Virus record (IMG/VR): IMGVR_UViG_3300045257_000154 | Coordinates: 1 to 46,376 of that record | DNA: 46,376 bases | DNA from: a virus | Reading direction: 5' to 3' (one strand) | Translations under genes and position numbers: made by a program | Notes under the pieces: model-generated | Told to the model about the DNA's origin: nothing | The model's input: only the letters and a program-made list of their open reading frames with translations | Database searches by the model: none | In this document: piece after piece, positions 7,374-14,190 of the stretch | How positions within the stretch are numbered: the first letter of the stretch is position 1 | How the letters are laid out: every line of letters starts with the position of its first letter

Positions 7374-7807
7374 TTCTTCTCCTTGGCTACTGCAAGCAGT
7401 GTGCGTGCGACCAACAGCACTTCGTCGCCAGTAAATGACCAGCCATCATTCTCGATGATCTCGGCAACCATCCGCCGCGCTGCTTCCACCGCTTGGGGCT
7501 CGATACGCGGGCCTGATGGCAACTTCAAAAGGTCTATCTGGATTGCCAGCCAATCGGGAAGGTCGTGTTCGGGCCCCGGATATTTGGCGTTGTACCAATC
7601 ACGAAAGTCCCGCAGCGCTTCGAGGGCTGCTGGCGCACTGGAGAGGCGTTCGATCCGCAAGCGCTGCAGTTCGTGAAGGGCTGCGCGCATGTCGCGAACG
7701 GTGATTATGTCTGCATATCCGTAAGCAGGCCGCTCGGCATGGAGCGAAAGCAGACGGGTGATCTCGGCGTCGGTCAGCCTTCTGTCTGTATCTGTCTGGC
7801 GGGTCAT
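7370..7807 (-). CDS. Helical early protein of unknown function
   Basis: A 145-residue protein. It opens with TDTDRRLTDAEITRLL and has a central coiled segment (MRAALHELQRLRIERL). A Trp-rich part (FRDWYNAKYPGPEHDLPDW) is followed by two C-terminal helices. It lies next to NinB and may belong to the recombination/replication module. No family is recognised. Confidence 0.6.
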   Translation of the reverse strand: MTRQTDTDRRLTDAEITRLLSLHAERPAYGYADIITVRDMRAALHELQRLRIERLSSAPAALEALRDFRDWYNAKYPGPEHDLPDWLAIQIDLLKLPSGPRIEPQAVEAARRMVAEIIENDGWSFTGDEVLLVARTLLAVAKEKK

Positions 7808-8268
7808 GGGCCTAATCTCTTGAGCGATTTCTCGACATCCTTGAGGAGATTATGCCTCGTGTCCTTCACCGGGATGCCCCACCGGGTCATGGTCGCCTCG
7901 ATGTAATCCAGAAGCTCGGTCAACTCGCGCTTGGACATCGAGGCGGTGCTACGGCGCAGGAGGACGACCCCACCCTCGATCCCTTGGACCGCCCTGCCTG
8001 CGCCGCGCCCCTCGTGGACATCGACGGCGTGGACGAACAGACTTTTCCAGTCGTCCAGCCCCATCTTCTGCCCACCCCACTCCGGCTTTGCTTTCACCAC
8101 GTCTGCAAGAAGTGCGTGAAGCCTCGCGTTCTGGTCGAGGTTCCGTATCGGCTCTCGGATAATCACCTGATGGCCGGTGGGAGCCTCCCAAATGGCCCTG
8201 CAGGCATCACCACGATGATTCCACTCATCGCCGGGGTGTCCCAGCCAAAAGGTGGCCCAAACGCTCAT
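7804..8268 (-). CDS. ninB: NinB-like recombination protein
   Basis: A 154-residue protein of the NinB/Orf family (PF05772). Diagnostic features are NLDQNARLHALLADV near residue 45, EWGG, the DDWKSLFVHAV segment and the late helix SKRELTELLDYIEA. In lambda, Orf/NinB binds single-strand-binding protein and single-stranded DNA and assists Red recombination as a mediator. Here it directly follows an annealing-protein gene in the same operon, which supports the same job. Confidence 0.88.
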   Translation of the reverse strand: MSVWATFWLGHPGDEWNHRGDACRAIWEAPTGHQVIIREPIRNLDQNARLHALLADVVKAKPEWGGQKMGLDDWKSLFVHAVDVHEGRGAGRAVQGIEGGVVLLRRSTASMSKRELTELLDYIEATMTRWGIPVKDTRHNLLKDVEKSLKRLGP

Positions 8269-9020
8269 ACGCGCGCCTGTGCCCTTCCTAGAGCGGTTCC
8301 ATAGACAGCCATGATCTTGTCGTACTCGGGCTCGAAGTTGCTCTGCAGTTTCTTGAGGGCCTTGGCGTTCCGTACCGACCAGCCCTTCACATCCTCTGCA
8401 TTTTCGAGGGTTGCCAGGACCCCGGACTCGGTGGCCACCCAGCGCCGCGCGCCGGCGGACACGTCCTCGTCTTGGGGCATCATCGGCGTTTCATTGGGCG
8501 GCGGGTTCATTGCTGCCTTTCCCGAGAACTCGGCCTTGAGCTTGGCGACGTACTTGTTGTCGTCGTACATCCCGAGGAACACGTCGGCGGACAGTCCGAG
8601 ATGGGACAGGCCCTTGGTCAGGGCATCGGTCATGGCCTTCTTGGGAGCATCGTCGTCGAGCCGCATCTTGCCCTCCTTGAAGGGGCCGTAGAGTTCGCAT
8701 GTCGCGCGGATGGGGCCGTAGGAATTGTTGGAAATGATGCGGAGTGGCTTGTTCTCTTCGGCCATTACCATTGGCGTGCCCCACCAGATCGTCACGTCCA
8801 CGACGGCCAGCACGAGCGGGTGAACATCCTGGGGATTCATCGTCTGGATTGAATGCACGCAGGTATAACCCCAGCCTTCCCCCACCGGACCGAATTGCTC
8901 GGTCATGCGCTGCAGCTGCCATTGCGCGTCGATGCTGGTGAACTTCCTGCCGAAGCCGACTTCCTTGGTATGCCGGGGATCGGTGGTCTTCAGCGCATCC
9001 CAGATTCGCATGTTGGTCAC
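8265..9020 (-). CDS. Rad52-like single-strand annealing protein
   Basis: A 251-residue protein. The N-terminal 170 residues resemble the Rad52-superfamily annealases found in phages: GKGWGY-like segment EGWGYTCVHS, SYGPIRATCELYG, then DDAPKKAMTDALTKGLSHLG and SADVFLGMYDDNKYV. The C-terminal part after about residue 175 is less conserved and probably contacts partner proteins. It would anneal complementary single strands during recombination or genome concatemer formation. NinB is encoded immediately downstream. The exact subfamily (Sak-type or DdrA-type) cannot be settled by eye. Confidence 0.7.
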   Translation of the reverse strand: MTNMRIWDALKTTDPRHTKEVGFGRKFTSIDAQWQLQRMTEQFGPVGEGWGYTCVHSIQTMNPQDVHPLVLAVVDVTIWWGTPMVMAEENKPLRIISNNSYGPIRATCELYGPFKEGKMRLDDDAPKKAMTDALTKGLSHLGLSADVFLGMYDDNKYVAKLKAEFSGKAAMNPPPNETPMMPQDEDVSAGARRWVATESGVLATLENAEDVKGWSVRNAKALKKLQSNFEPEYDKIMAVYGTALGRAQARV

Positions 9021-9280
9021 TTGCTTTTCTCCCTCGCCAGTTCCTCGGCAATGTCGGCCGGGCAGCCCGCCTTGGTTAGCTTCTCCCTGATCTCGGCGCG
9101 CATCCGCTCGACGCGGGCGCTTTCCTGGGCGGGTGTGGACGAGGTGTGATAGGTCGCCTCGTCCTCATCGATCTCGTTCATGCAATCGATGCACATTAGG
9201 CCGAACGAGCTGCCGTATTCCTGGCAGCCGTCATCGCTGTCGGCGATCTCATCGCATTTGACGCAGCGGAACATGCTCAT
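9017..9280 (-). CDS. Zinc-ribbon-like small protein
   Basis: An 87-residue protein. Two Cys pairs (CVKC near residue 6 and CIDC near residue 30) would bind one zinc ion. The C-terminus is a charged helix (ARVERMRAEIREKL). The start at 9280 is preferred because the longer frame upstream is basic and overlaps the neighbouring gene. Function unknown; its place beside the annealase suggests DNA metabolism. Confidence 0.6.
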   Translation of the reverse strand: MSMFRCVKCDEIADSDDGCQEYGSSFGLMCIDCMNEIDEDEATYHTSSTPAQESARVERMRAEIREKLTKAGCPADIAEELAREKSK

Positions 9281-9291
9281 GCCACACCAGA

Positions 9292-9525
9292 CTAGTCTTC
9301 GGGGTCGTTCTTGCGGCTCGCCATGATGAAGGCCCGCACGTCCATCAGGGCCTTGCGGTAGCCATGCCAATAGCCGCTGATGCCGACGACCCCATTCTCA
9401 TCCTGCAGGCGGTTGATTTCGAGACATACTTTCCCCATGGCGATGATCTCGCCATGTCGCAGGCCGTCCTTCACCAGGTCGGCGTGCACCTTGGAGATGC
9501 GGAGGATTTCGTGTTCGAGGTCCAT
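9292..9525 (-). CDS. Small helical protein
   Basis: A 77-residue protein starting at 9525 with a TGATG junction to the upstream gene. It is mostly helical (DLEHEILRISKVHADLV, GKVCLEINRLQ) and ends in ASRKNDPED. No family is recognised. The longer frame extending to 9819 is a shadow. Confidence 0.55.
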   Translation of the reverse strand: MDLEHEILRISKVHADLVKDGLRHGEIIAMGKVCLEINRLQDENGVVGISGYWHGYRKALMDVRAFIMASRKNDPED

Positions 9526-9794
9526 CAGTGCCTCCACAGCAAGCCGATGAGGAAAGCCGCGATGCCGGCGGCGACGAACAGGCAGACGACGCAGCCGACG
9601 ATGAAGTCCTGCCGCCTGACGTTGCGGCTCTCGCCGAACGGCGGCACAATCGAGCCCGAGGCGATGCAGTTCTTGTAGAAGGTGTCGCTCAACGGATTGC
9701 CTATCCAAGGGCGGTAGGGCGCGTCGGGTGGTCCAACATAATGTTTTCCATCGACGGCGAGAGCCACTTGGTCGGATTGTGCGCGAGCGGTCAT
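9525..9794 (-). CDS. C-terminally anchored membrane protein
   Basis: An 89-residue protein. The N-terminal 60 residues are soluble (with PPDAPYRPWIGNPL) and the last 25 form a membrane helix (FIVGCVVCLFVAAGIAAFLI). The start at 9794 overlaps the previous TGA (ATGA). Tail-anchored early phage proteins sometimes act on host membrane functions, but nothing here shows that. Confidence 0.6.
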   Translation of the reverse strand: MTARAQSDQVALAVDGKHYVGPPDAPYRPWIGNPLSDTFYKNCIASGSIVPPFGESRNVRRQDFIVGCVVCLFVAAGIAAFLIGLLWRH

Positions 9795-9979
9795 GTTGAT
9801 TCCTCGCATCGTTTGGCAAAAGCGTTGAGGGCGCGAAGGACGGCCGGCTCTAGTGCGATCTTGTCGCCGTTGACGATGCCATTGGAGGTCCATATCCAAA
9901 CCTGATAGCCGTCAAATTCTGCGTAGACCCCATCCCCGAGATAGTCTTTGTATGGTTCTACTGGTGCGCGAGCGTCCAT
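9791..9979 (-). CDS. First gene of the early minus operon, small conserved phage protein
   Basis: A 62-residue acidic protein with GDGVYAEFDGYQVWIWTSNG and a helical end (ALEPAVLRALNAFAKR). This short type recurs in many phages without known function. A strong AAGGAG lies before the ATG, and a sigma70-like promoter lies in the upstream divergent region. Confidence 0.7.
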   Translation of the reverse strand: MDARAPVEPYKDYLGDGVYAEFDGYQVWIWTSNGIVNGDKIALEPAVLRALNAFAKRCEEST

Positions 9980-10073
9980 GGTGTCTCCTTGTTGTCCCCA
10001 AGAATATCCTAATCCGGGAGCCTGTCAATAGGATATCGTTGACACCCAAGAATATATTTGCGATAGTCTCGAA
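9980..10073. promoter_or_regulatory. Divergent early promoter region A
   Basis: On the minus strand there is TTGACA (10028-10023), a 16-base spacer and TATTCT (10006-10001), reading into the gene at 9979. On the plus strand there is TTGACA (10039-10044), a 17-base spacer with TG at 10059-10060, and GATAGT (10062-10067), 6 bases before ATG 10074. An inverted repeat, ATATCCTA (10004-10011) and TAGGATAT (10029-10036), could bind a repressor. Parts recur in regions near 11865 and 18535. Confidence 0.7.
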
Positions 10074-10280
10074 ATGAAGATCGGCGGACATCGCTATACC
10101 GGCCGCGCGCTGGGCAGCATCAGGAACGGCATCCAGAAGCCGCACCGCTCGCCGCGCATTGCAATTACCTGGCCGCATGATCTGCTGGTCATGGTGTCAG
10201 ACGAGGCCGAGGCGCTGAACCTGCCGTTTGCCGAGATCGTGCGCCGTCGCATCCGTGCCAGCTATGAGGAGCAGAAATGA
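10074..10280 (+). CDS. Ribbon-helix-helix-like DNA-binding protein
   Basis: A 68-residue basic protein. Residues 28-66 fit a ribbon-helix-helix unit: strand RIAITWP, helix LLVMVSDEAEALN, turn, helix PFAEIVRRRIRASYEE. Such proteins bind palindromic operators as dimers, and the operator-like repeats of region A lie directly upstream. No ribosome-binding site is visible and the -10 box ends 6 bases before the ATG, so the transcript may be leaderless. A regulatory role is inferred. Confidence 0.65.
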   Translation: MKIGGHRYTGRALGSIRNGIQKPHRSPRIAITWPHDLLVMVSDEAEALNLPFAEIVRRRIRASYEEQK

Positions 10281-10696
10281 CCCCAGCCCAGGCGCTGAAA
10301 CGCTACCGCAAGGCTCCCAAGGGCTATCGCAACAGGGCCTTGGTGCGGCTGCAGGACGTGAACCTCGCGACGCTGCAGAAGCGGACCAAGTATGGCAACA
10401 CCAAATGCGAATGGCGCGGCGAGAAGTTCGACTCCAAAAAGGAGCTGGAGCGCCACCTCGTGCTGCTGGACATGCAGGAAAAGGGGGAGATCGTGCGGCT
10501 CAGGCGTCAGCCCGTCTATACCATTGACGTCGAAGATACACGGATCTGCAAATATATCGGGGATTGGTACTATTACGACAACAAGAAATGCATCGAGGTG
10601 GTGGAGGATTCAAAGGGTTTCCAGACCCCTGAGTTCAGATTGAAATGGCGACTTTGCCGAGCCTGCTATCCCGAGATCGACTGGCGGCTGTCGTGA
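10277..10696 (+). CDS. DUF1064 nuclease-like protein
   Basis: A 139-residue protein of the DUF1064 family (PF06356). It shows KYGNTKCEWRGEKFDSKKE, ELERHLVLLDMQEKGEI, LRRQP, then YIGDWYYYDNKKCIEVVEDSKG and a FRLKWRL helix. The E..VEDSKG core resembles the metal site of PD-(D/E)XK-fold nucleases, as expected for a phage resolvase or processing enzyme, though activity is not established for the family. It overlaps the preceding gene by ATGA and precedes the replication protein. Confidence 0.82.
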   Translation: MTPAQALKRYRKAPKGYRNRALVRLQDVNLATLQKRTKYGNTKCEWRGEKFDSKKELERHLVLLDMQEKGEIVRLRRQPVYTIDVEDTRICKYIGDWYYYDNKKCIEVVEDSKGFQTPEFRLKWRLCRACYPEIDWRLS

Positions 10697-10813
10697 TTTG
10701 GTGCTATCCTGATGGTGCTCGGAAAAGGCTGGCCAGCCCTTCCGACGCTCGGCATCGACTTCCCCCCCGTCGTCGATTCCGGCCGGATACGAGCATCCTT
10801 TTTCGGGGGCAAT

Positions 10814-11341
10814 ATGTCAATCATTGCAATGACTTGGGTGTTCAAGCAGCCCTTGAGGCCATCATGGTTGAAGTTTCTGCTGCTCGCCCTGGCGGACAAT
10901 GCCAATGACGAAGGCCATTGTTACCCTTCCGGCAAGTATCTCTGCATAAAAACCAGCCTGAACCGCAAGACGGTAATCTCCGGCCTCGACCAGCTTGAGG
11001 CCAAAGGCTACCTGATCGATACCGGCCAGCGAAAGGGCGCCACCAAGCAGGTCAAGGTCTACCAGATAAGAGTACCGGAGGAGGGACTCTTAAACAGTCC
11101 CGTAGAAGGGACTCTTGTCCCTGAAAGAGTCCCGTCTGTACCACCTAAGAGTCCCGTCTGTACCACGAAAGAGTCCCGCGCACGGGACACGGAATCATCA
11201 AGGAACCGTCAGGAACCTCTGAGAGAGGATTTATCCACACGCTTGAAAGCCATGATCGCCAGTTTCGAGAAAGTCGGCAACAAGGCGAAGGCGGCCAAGT
11301 ACCGGGCGGAGCTTGAGCTGTTGGAGGCAACTCGTGACTGA
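10814..11341 (+). CDS. Winged-helix phage replication protein
   Basis: A 175-residue protein. Residues 5-95 form a helix-turn-helix domain of the type found at the N-terminus of lambda O-like and DnaD-like replication proteins: WLKFLLLALADNANDEGHCYPS, then SLNRKTVISGLDQLEAKGYL. A low-complexity Pro/Ser/Thr linker (about 95-140) is encoded by the iteron array at 11083-11177, and the C-terminal 35 residues are a basic helix. The likely role is to bind the iterons and load a helicase. GGGGGC precedes ATG 10814; the longer upstream frame is rejected as it has no ribosome-binding site. Confidence 0.78.
   Translation: MSIIAMTWVFKQPLRPSWLKFLLLALADNANDEGHCYPSGKYLCIKTSLNRKTVISGLDQLEAKGYLIDTGQRKGATKQVKVYQIRVPEEGLLNSPVEGTLVPERVPSVPPKSPVCTTKESRARDTESSRNRQEPLREDLSTRLKAMIASFEKVGNKAKAAKYRAELELLEATRD
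11068..11239. other. Candidate origin of replication: iterons and DnaA box
   Basis: The 9-mer AAGAGTCCC occurs three times on the plus strand at 11125, 11147 and 11169, spaced exactly 22 bases apart. Its complement GGGACTCTT lies at 11083 and 11108, and a near copy AAGAGTACC at 11068-11076. The first two direct units agree over 20 of 22 bases. A perfect DnaA box, TTATCCACA, lies at 11231-11239. The array sits inside the linker of the replication gene, as in lambda O. Confidence 0.75.
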
Positions 11342-11373
11342 CAAGCCACCTGCTTGCATGCCGCTAAAACGAG

Positions 11374-11402
11374 AAGACCTCCCGCTGACGGCGGAAGGTC
11401 TT
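11374..11402 (+). terminator. Possible transcription terminator after replication gene
   Basis: The hairpin AAGACCT-C-CCGC / GCGG-A-AGGTCTT has a 5-base loop and is followed by ATT. The stem is strong but the T-tract is short, so termination would be partial or the hairpin may have another role. Confidence 0.45.
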
Positions 11403-11487
11403 ATTCGAAACGGCCGTTACCGCAACTGGCTCAACGGGTGCGGCAACTATCTTGATCAGCAACAAGCACACTCTAAAGGAGAAAGCA

Positions 11488-11619
11488 TTGAGCGACAAGC
11501 CCACCGCCTGCACCCGGCCGCCGTGGTGGCAGACCTTAGCCAGGATCGACGCCGACAAGCTCAAGCTGCTGGAAGCCTTCAGACAGAGCTTGAGGCTCGG
11601 CAAAGGAAAGAAAGGCTAG
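11488..11619 (+). CDS. Small protein of unknown function (TTG start)
   Basis: A 43-residue frame starting at TTG with AAAGGAG 5 bases upstream. It starts as Met (TTG), then SDKPTACTRPPWW, and continues as a helix ending in GKGKKG. Its stop region overlaps the end of the opposing gene. The same DKPxAC start pattern occurs at GTG 11334, which raises the chance of a local duplication. Confidence 0.45.
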   Translation: MSDKPTACTRPPWWQTLARIDADKLKLLEAFRQSLRLGKGKKG

Positions 11620-11849
11620 GGCTTGCCTGCCAAGCCGCAGAAGCCGTGGTCGACCTTGATGCCTACGCCTTCGGGTATCCAACGCCACGCCATGCAGGCA
11701 GAGCCGATGCAAGAATTGTGGCGCATGTCGCTATCCGGCTTACCATCCTTGTCCTCGACAAAGCGATTAGGAGCACCGCTGCCGTCGTCTTCATCAATTT
11801 GTACGCGGGCGAACGGGCACCATTTAGTCTTGGCTTCTTCCTCGGTCAT
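11616..11849 (-). CDS. Cys-containing conserved phage protein
   Basis: A 77-residue protein starting at ATG 11849. It contains WCPFARV, an acidic loop, CIGSACMAWRW and a GFCGLAGKP end. The four Cys (one near residue 11, two in CIGSAC, one near the end) could bind a metal. This short type recurs in many phages, with no established function. The TATAGT -10 box ends at 11856, 6 bases from the ATG, so the mRNA is probably leaderless. Confidence 0.7.
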   Translation of the reverse strand: MTEEEAKTKWCPFARVQIDEDDGSGAPNRFVEDKDGKPDSDMRHNSCIGSACMAWRWIPEGVGIKVDHGFCGLAGKP

Positions 11850-11899
11850 CCACAAACTATATCGTTGACAGCAACTTAGGTCAAACGATATTGTTATGC
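11850..11899. promoter_or_regulatory. Divergent early promoter region C
   Basis: The minus strand has TTGACC (11884-11879), a 17-base spacer and TATAGT (11861-11856). The plus strand has TTGACA (11865-11870) and TATTGT (11889-11894, spacer 18) or GATATT (11887-11892). ATATCGTTGAC (11859-11869) and GTCAAACGATAT (11879-11890) form an inverted repeat with one extra base. ATATCGTTGACA also occurs at 10033-10044. Confidence 0.7.
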
Positions 11900-12064
11900 A
11901 TGGCTAGAAATGCAGAAGTAGACCTGACCAACGCGCCCAAGTTGCCGGTGACACGCATCCCAAAGGAGGAACTGGCGGCGCTCAAGCGGGAGATGAAGGC
12001 GCGCAAGCTGCCGAGCCTTAGCCAACTTGTCCGCGTGCTGCTGCGCGAGGCGATTGCCAAATGA
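11900..12064 (+). CDS. Small ribbon-helix-helix-like regulator
   Basis: A 54-residue frame. A strand-like segment (KLPVTRIP) precedes helix KEELAALKREMKARKL, then a turn and helix LSQLVRVLLREAIAK. This is the layout of Arc/CopG-type ribbon-helix-helix proteins. It begins about 6 bases after a -10 box without a clear ribosome-binding site and overlaps the next gene by ATGA. Binding to the inverted repeat of its own promoter is plausible but not shown. Confidence 0.6.
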   Translation: MARNAEVDLTNAPKLPVTRIPKEELAALKREMKARKLPSLSQLVRVLLREAIAK

Positions 12065-12981
12065 AAGGCCTCTCCATTGCCGACTTCGAGCGCATGTTCG
12101 GCGGTCCGTTGGACAGCAAGACAGCATTCCATACGACGATCTTCGACTGGAGCTACGAGGTCGTCGACCAGAAGACCAGCGAGGCCATCATCCTTGACCT
12201 GCTTCTGAGGATCGAGCGCAAGGACTTCTCGATTGCCGGCCAGAACACCGAGAGATGGCAGAAGGGTTGGCAGGAGAACCTCGACGACTTCCGCCGCACT
12301 GGGGACGTCGCCTCACTGGAGCCGAAATACCTCCGTCCCTCCGAATACCTTCGCCTGGACAGCCAGTTCATCAAACCTATCGATCCGATGTTTGAACGGA
12401 ATTGGTATAAGGTGTTCCGAGGCTGGTTCGCGCGGCGCTATCTCAGCGAGTTCGATTGAATCTATGAGTTCGGCTGCGGCAGCGGCCACAACGTCGCTTT
12501 CCTAGCGGCGGAATTTCCAGAGAAAGCAATCTATGGCCTTGATTGGACAGAGGCCTCTTACGAAATCATCGAGGAGTTGGCTCGGCTGGGTCACAGAGTT
12601 GGCGCCCATACGTTCGATTTCTTCCAGACCCGCGAATTGACCTTCCAACCCAACACAGCAGTCCTGACCATCGGAGCCCTTGAGCAGACCGGCACGCATT
12701 GGCGCCCGTTCATGGACTTCCTGAAGCGCACCAAACCTGCCGGGTGCTTCCACATCGAGCCGATGGTGAACTGGTACGATCCAGCTAAACTGGTCGATCA
12801 CACAGCCATCAGGATTCACAAAGCGCGTGGCTTTTGGACGGGCTTTGCCGAAGAGGTGCGCGCGTCGATGCATCGCACGGGCTTCGGGAGCTTGCTATTG
12901 GAAGGCTACTCACAGGTGATTTGGAATCCCGCATTAATGCCTGAGCAGGCCCGCATCGATGCGCTGGAGGGTGCGCCTTGA
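12061..12981 (+). pseudogene. Class I SAM methyltransferase interrupted by in-frame TGA
   Basis: The reading frame is continuous over 306 codons except for TGA at 12457-12459. Upstream are 132 residues with PKYLRPSEYLRLDSQFI and a RYLSEFD end. Downstream the frame continues with the SAM-binding motif EFGCGSGHN, an acidic GLDWTEAS strand and late motifs (VLTIGALEQTGTHW). The stop lies directly before the motif. One G-to-A change from TGG (Trp) would explain it. Its product could methylate a sugar or small molecule made by the following genes. The TGA may be a mutation, a population variant or a sequencing error. Readthrough is less likely; other TGA codons act as stops here. Confidence 0.75.
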
Positions 12982-13202
12982 ACGTGAACCGACTGAGGAA
13001 AATTCTTGCGGCTGTCGACGGTAAAATGCGCGTCGAAATCGCTTATGATTCATTCGTGGTCACTGATGAACTTAGGCGTGGAAACGTCTGGGCTGGGAAA
13101 GATCCTTACGAAGAAGACGATGTTTTGTATCTGTGTGCGGACTCCGCCGGAGCGGGCTATTCCCCAACTGCCAAGCGTTATTCGCTTAAAAGGGTCGCAT
13201 GA
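12978..13202 (+). CDS. Small acidic protein of unknown function
   Basis: A 74-residue protein. It starts at TTG 12978, which overlaps the methyltransferase stop (TTGA) and has GGAGG nearby; GTG 12984 is an alternative. The sequence NRLRKILAAVDGKMRVEI followed by strands (DVLYLCAD) suggests a small alpha/beta fold. It overlaps the transketolase start by ATGA. Confidence 0.55.
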   Translation: MNVNRLRKILAAVDGKMRVEIAYDSFVVTDELRRGNVWAGKDPYEEDDVLYLCADSAGAGYSPTAKRYSLKRVA

Positions 13203-13957
13203 ACCTTGAAGCCAAAGCAGCGGAGATCCGCCGCGCCATCCTTGAGAACGCTCTCAGGATCGGCAAGGGCCACATAGCGAGCGCGCTGTCGTGGGTGGAG
13301 ATCGCCGTTGCGCTGTTCTACGGCACGATGAAGTCGGGGGATCGCTTTGTACTCTCGAAGACGCACGGCCATCTGACCTTGGACGCCATCCTTGCAGACC
13401 GTTCCAGAATATTGCCGGGAATGTTTTTTTGTCATGAGATGATGTGGCCGGGCTGGCCGGCGATCTGCAGCGGCTCATTGGGGCAAGGATTGGGCATCGC
13501 GGCGGGCATGGCGTTGGCTCAGAAACTCGACGGCAGCAAAGGACGGACGTTCTGTGTCTTGAGCGACGCCGAGCTGCATGAAGGAGCGATCTGGGAAGCG
13601 GTGATGTTTGCCGCGCATCACAAACTCAGGAACCTTATAGCGATTGTCGACAACAACCAGCAATCGTGTGCGAACTTCACGAGTGATGTTCTTAACATCA
13701 ATCCAATCCAGGCAAAGTTTGCGGCATTCGGATGGGACTCCGACGAATACGATGACGACCGAGGTCATAATGCCGAGGCTTTGGCCGGGCGTTTCACACT
13801 CAGGTCAAATCCCCCTCCGCATGAACATTGGCCGATTGTCCAGATTGTGAAGACCATCAAGGGCAAGGGCATTCCCTTCATGGAGGGCAATCCCAAATGG
13901 CACCACCGCCACCCCGAGGGCGATCAGATTGCGATAGCGCGACAGGCGCTTGCGTGA
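13199..13957 (+). CDS. Transketolase N-terminal half (thiamine pyrophosphate-binding)
   Basis: A 252-residue thiamine-diphosphate-binding subunit of a split transketolase. Visible are GKGHIASALSWVE (His25), LSKTHGHL, GSLGQGLGIAAGMAL (92-106), and the segment LSDAELHEGAIWEA...DNN (122-153). The last is the place of the GDG...N cofactor motif, but SDA replaces GDG. The region between residues 60 and 90 is shorter than in full-length enzymes. The partner C-terminal half lies at 14853. Together they would transfer two-carbon ketol units, probably to an unusual sugar substrate. Split pairs also occur in bacterial glycan and antibiotic clusters. Confidence 0.85.
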   Translation: MNLEAKAAEIRRAILENALRIGKGHIASALSWVEIAVALFYGTMKSGDRFVLSKTHGHLTLDAILADRSRILPGMFFCHEMMWPGWPAICSGSLGQGLGIAAGMALAQKLDGSKGRTFCVLSDAELHEGAIWEAVMFAAHHKLRNLIAIVDNNQQSCANFTSDVLNINPIQAKFAAFGWDSDEYDDDRGHNAEALAGRFTLRSNPPPHEHWPIVQIVKTIKGKGIPFMEGNPKWHHRHPEGDQIAIARQALA

Positions 13958-14190
13958 TCGAACAAGCACTTCCAAAGGGAACGGGGCGCGCGTGGGTTGA
14001 TGCGGGCTGGCTTCACTGGAAGGGAATACGCCAGATGGTGAAATTGCTTCAGTTTCGAGGCCATCACATCGAACACCTCGAGATTAGCACGGGGCTCGGC
14101 ACGAAGCATTTTGAGTTCAAGGGCGATGCTGATGCTGTCATGGAGATGGGCCAATATCTGAAGCGGCTCGAAGCCAGCAACAATGAGTGA
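13954..14190 (+). CDS. Small protein between the transketolase halves
   Basis: A 78-residue protein starting at GTG 13954 (GTGA overlap with the previous stop). Residues about 15-50 (RAWVDAGWLHWKGIRQMVKLLQF) are Trp-rich and helical, followed by strands and a C-terminal helix. No family is recognised. It overlaps the next gene by 8 bases. Translation through the operon is tightly coupled. Confidence 0.55.
   Translation: MIEQALPKGTGRAWVDAGWLHWKGIRQMVKLLQFRGHHIEHLEISTGLGTKHFEFKGDADAVMEMGQYLKRLEASNNE

Noticed and set aside
11125-11190. CRISPR-like array
   Set aside because: Units are 22 bases in direct tandem with no spacers and no cas genes; iterons fit better.
11313-11879. A 188-codon plus frame after the replication gene
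   Set aside because: Its second half lies opposite the Cys-containing phage protein, its middle overlaps the TTG gene with a good ribosome-binding site, and it runs through the hairpin. A short real gene at GTG 11334 is not excluded.
12457-12459. TGA read as Trp (code change)
   Set aside because: Many genes here end at TGA in ATGA or TGATG overlaps with clear starts downstream, so TGA is a stop.
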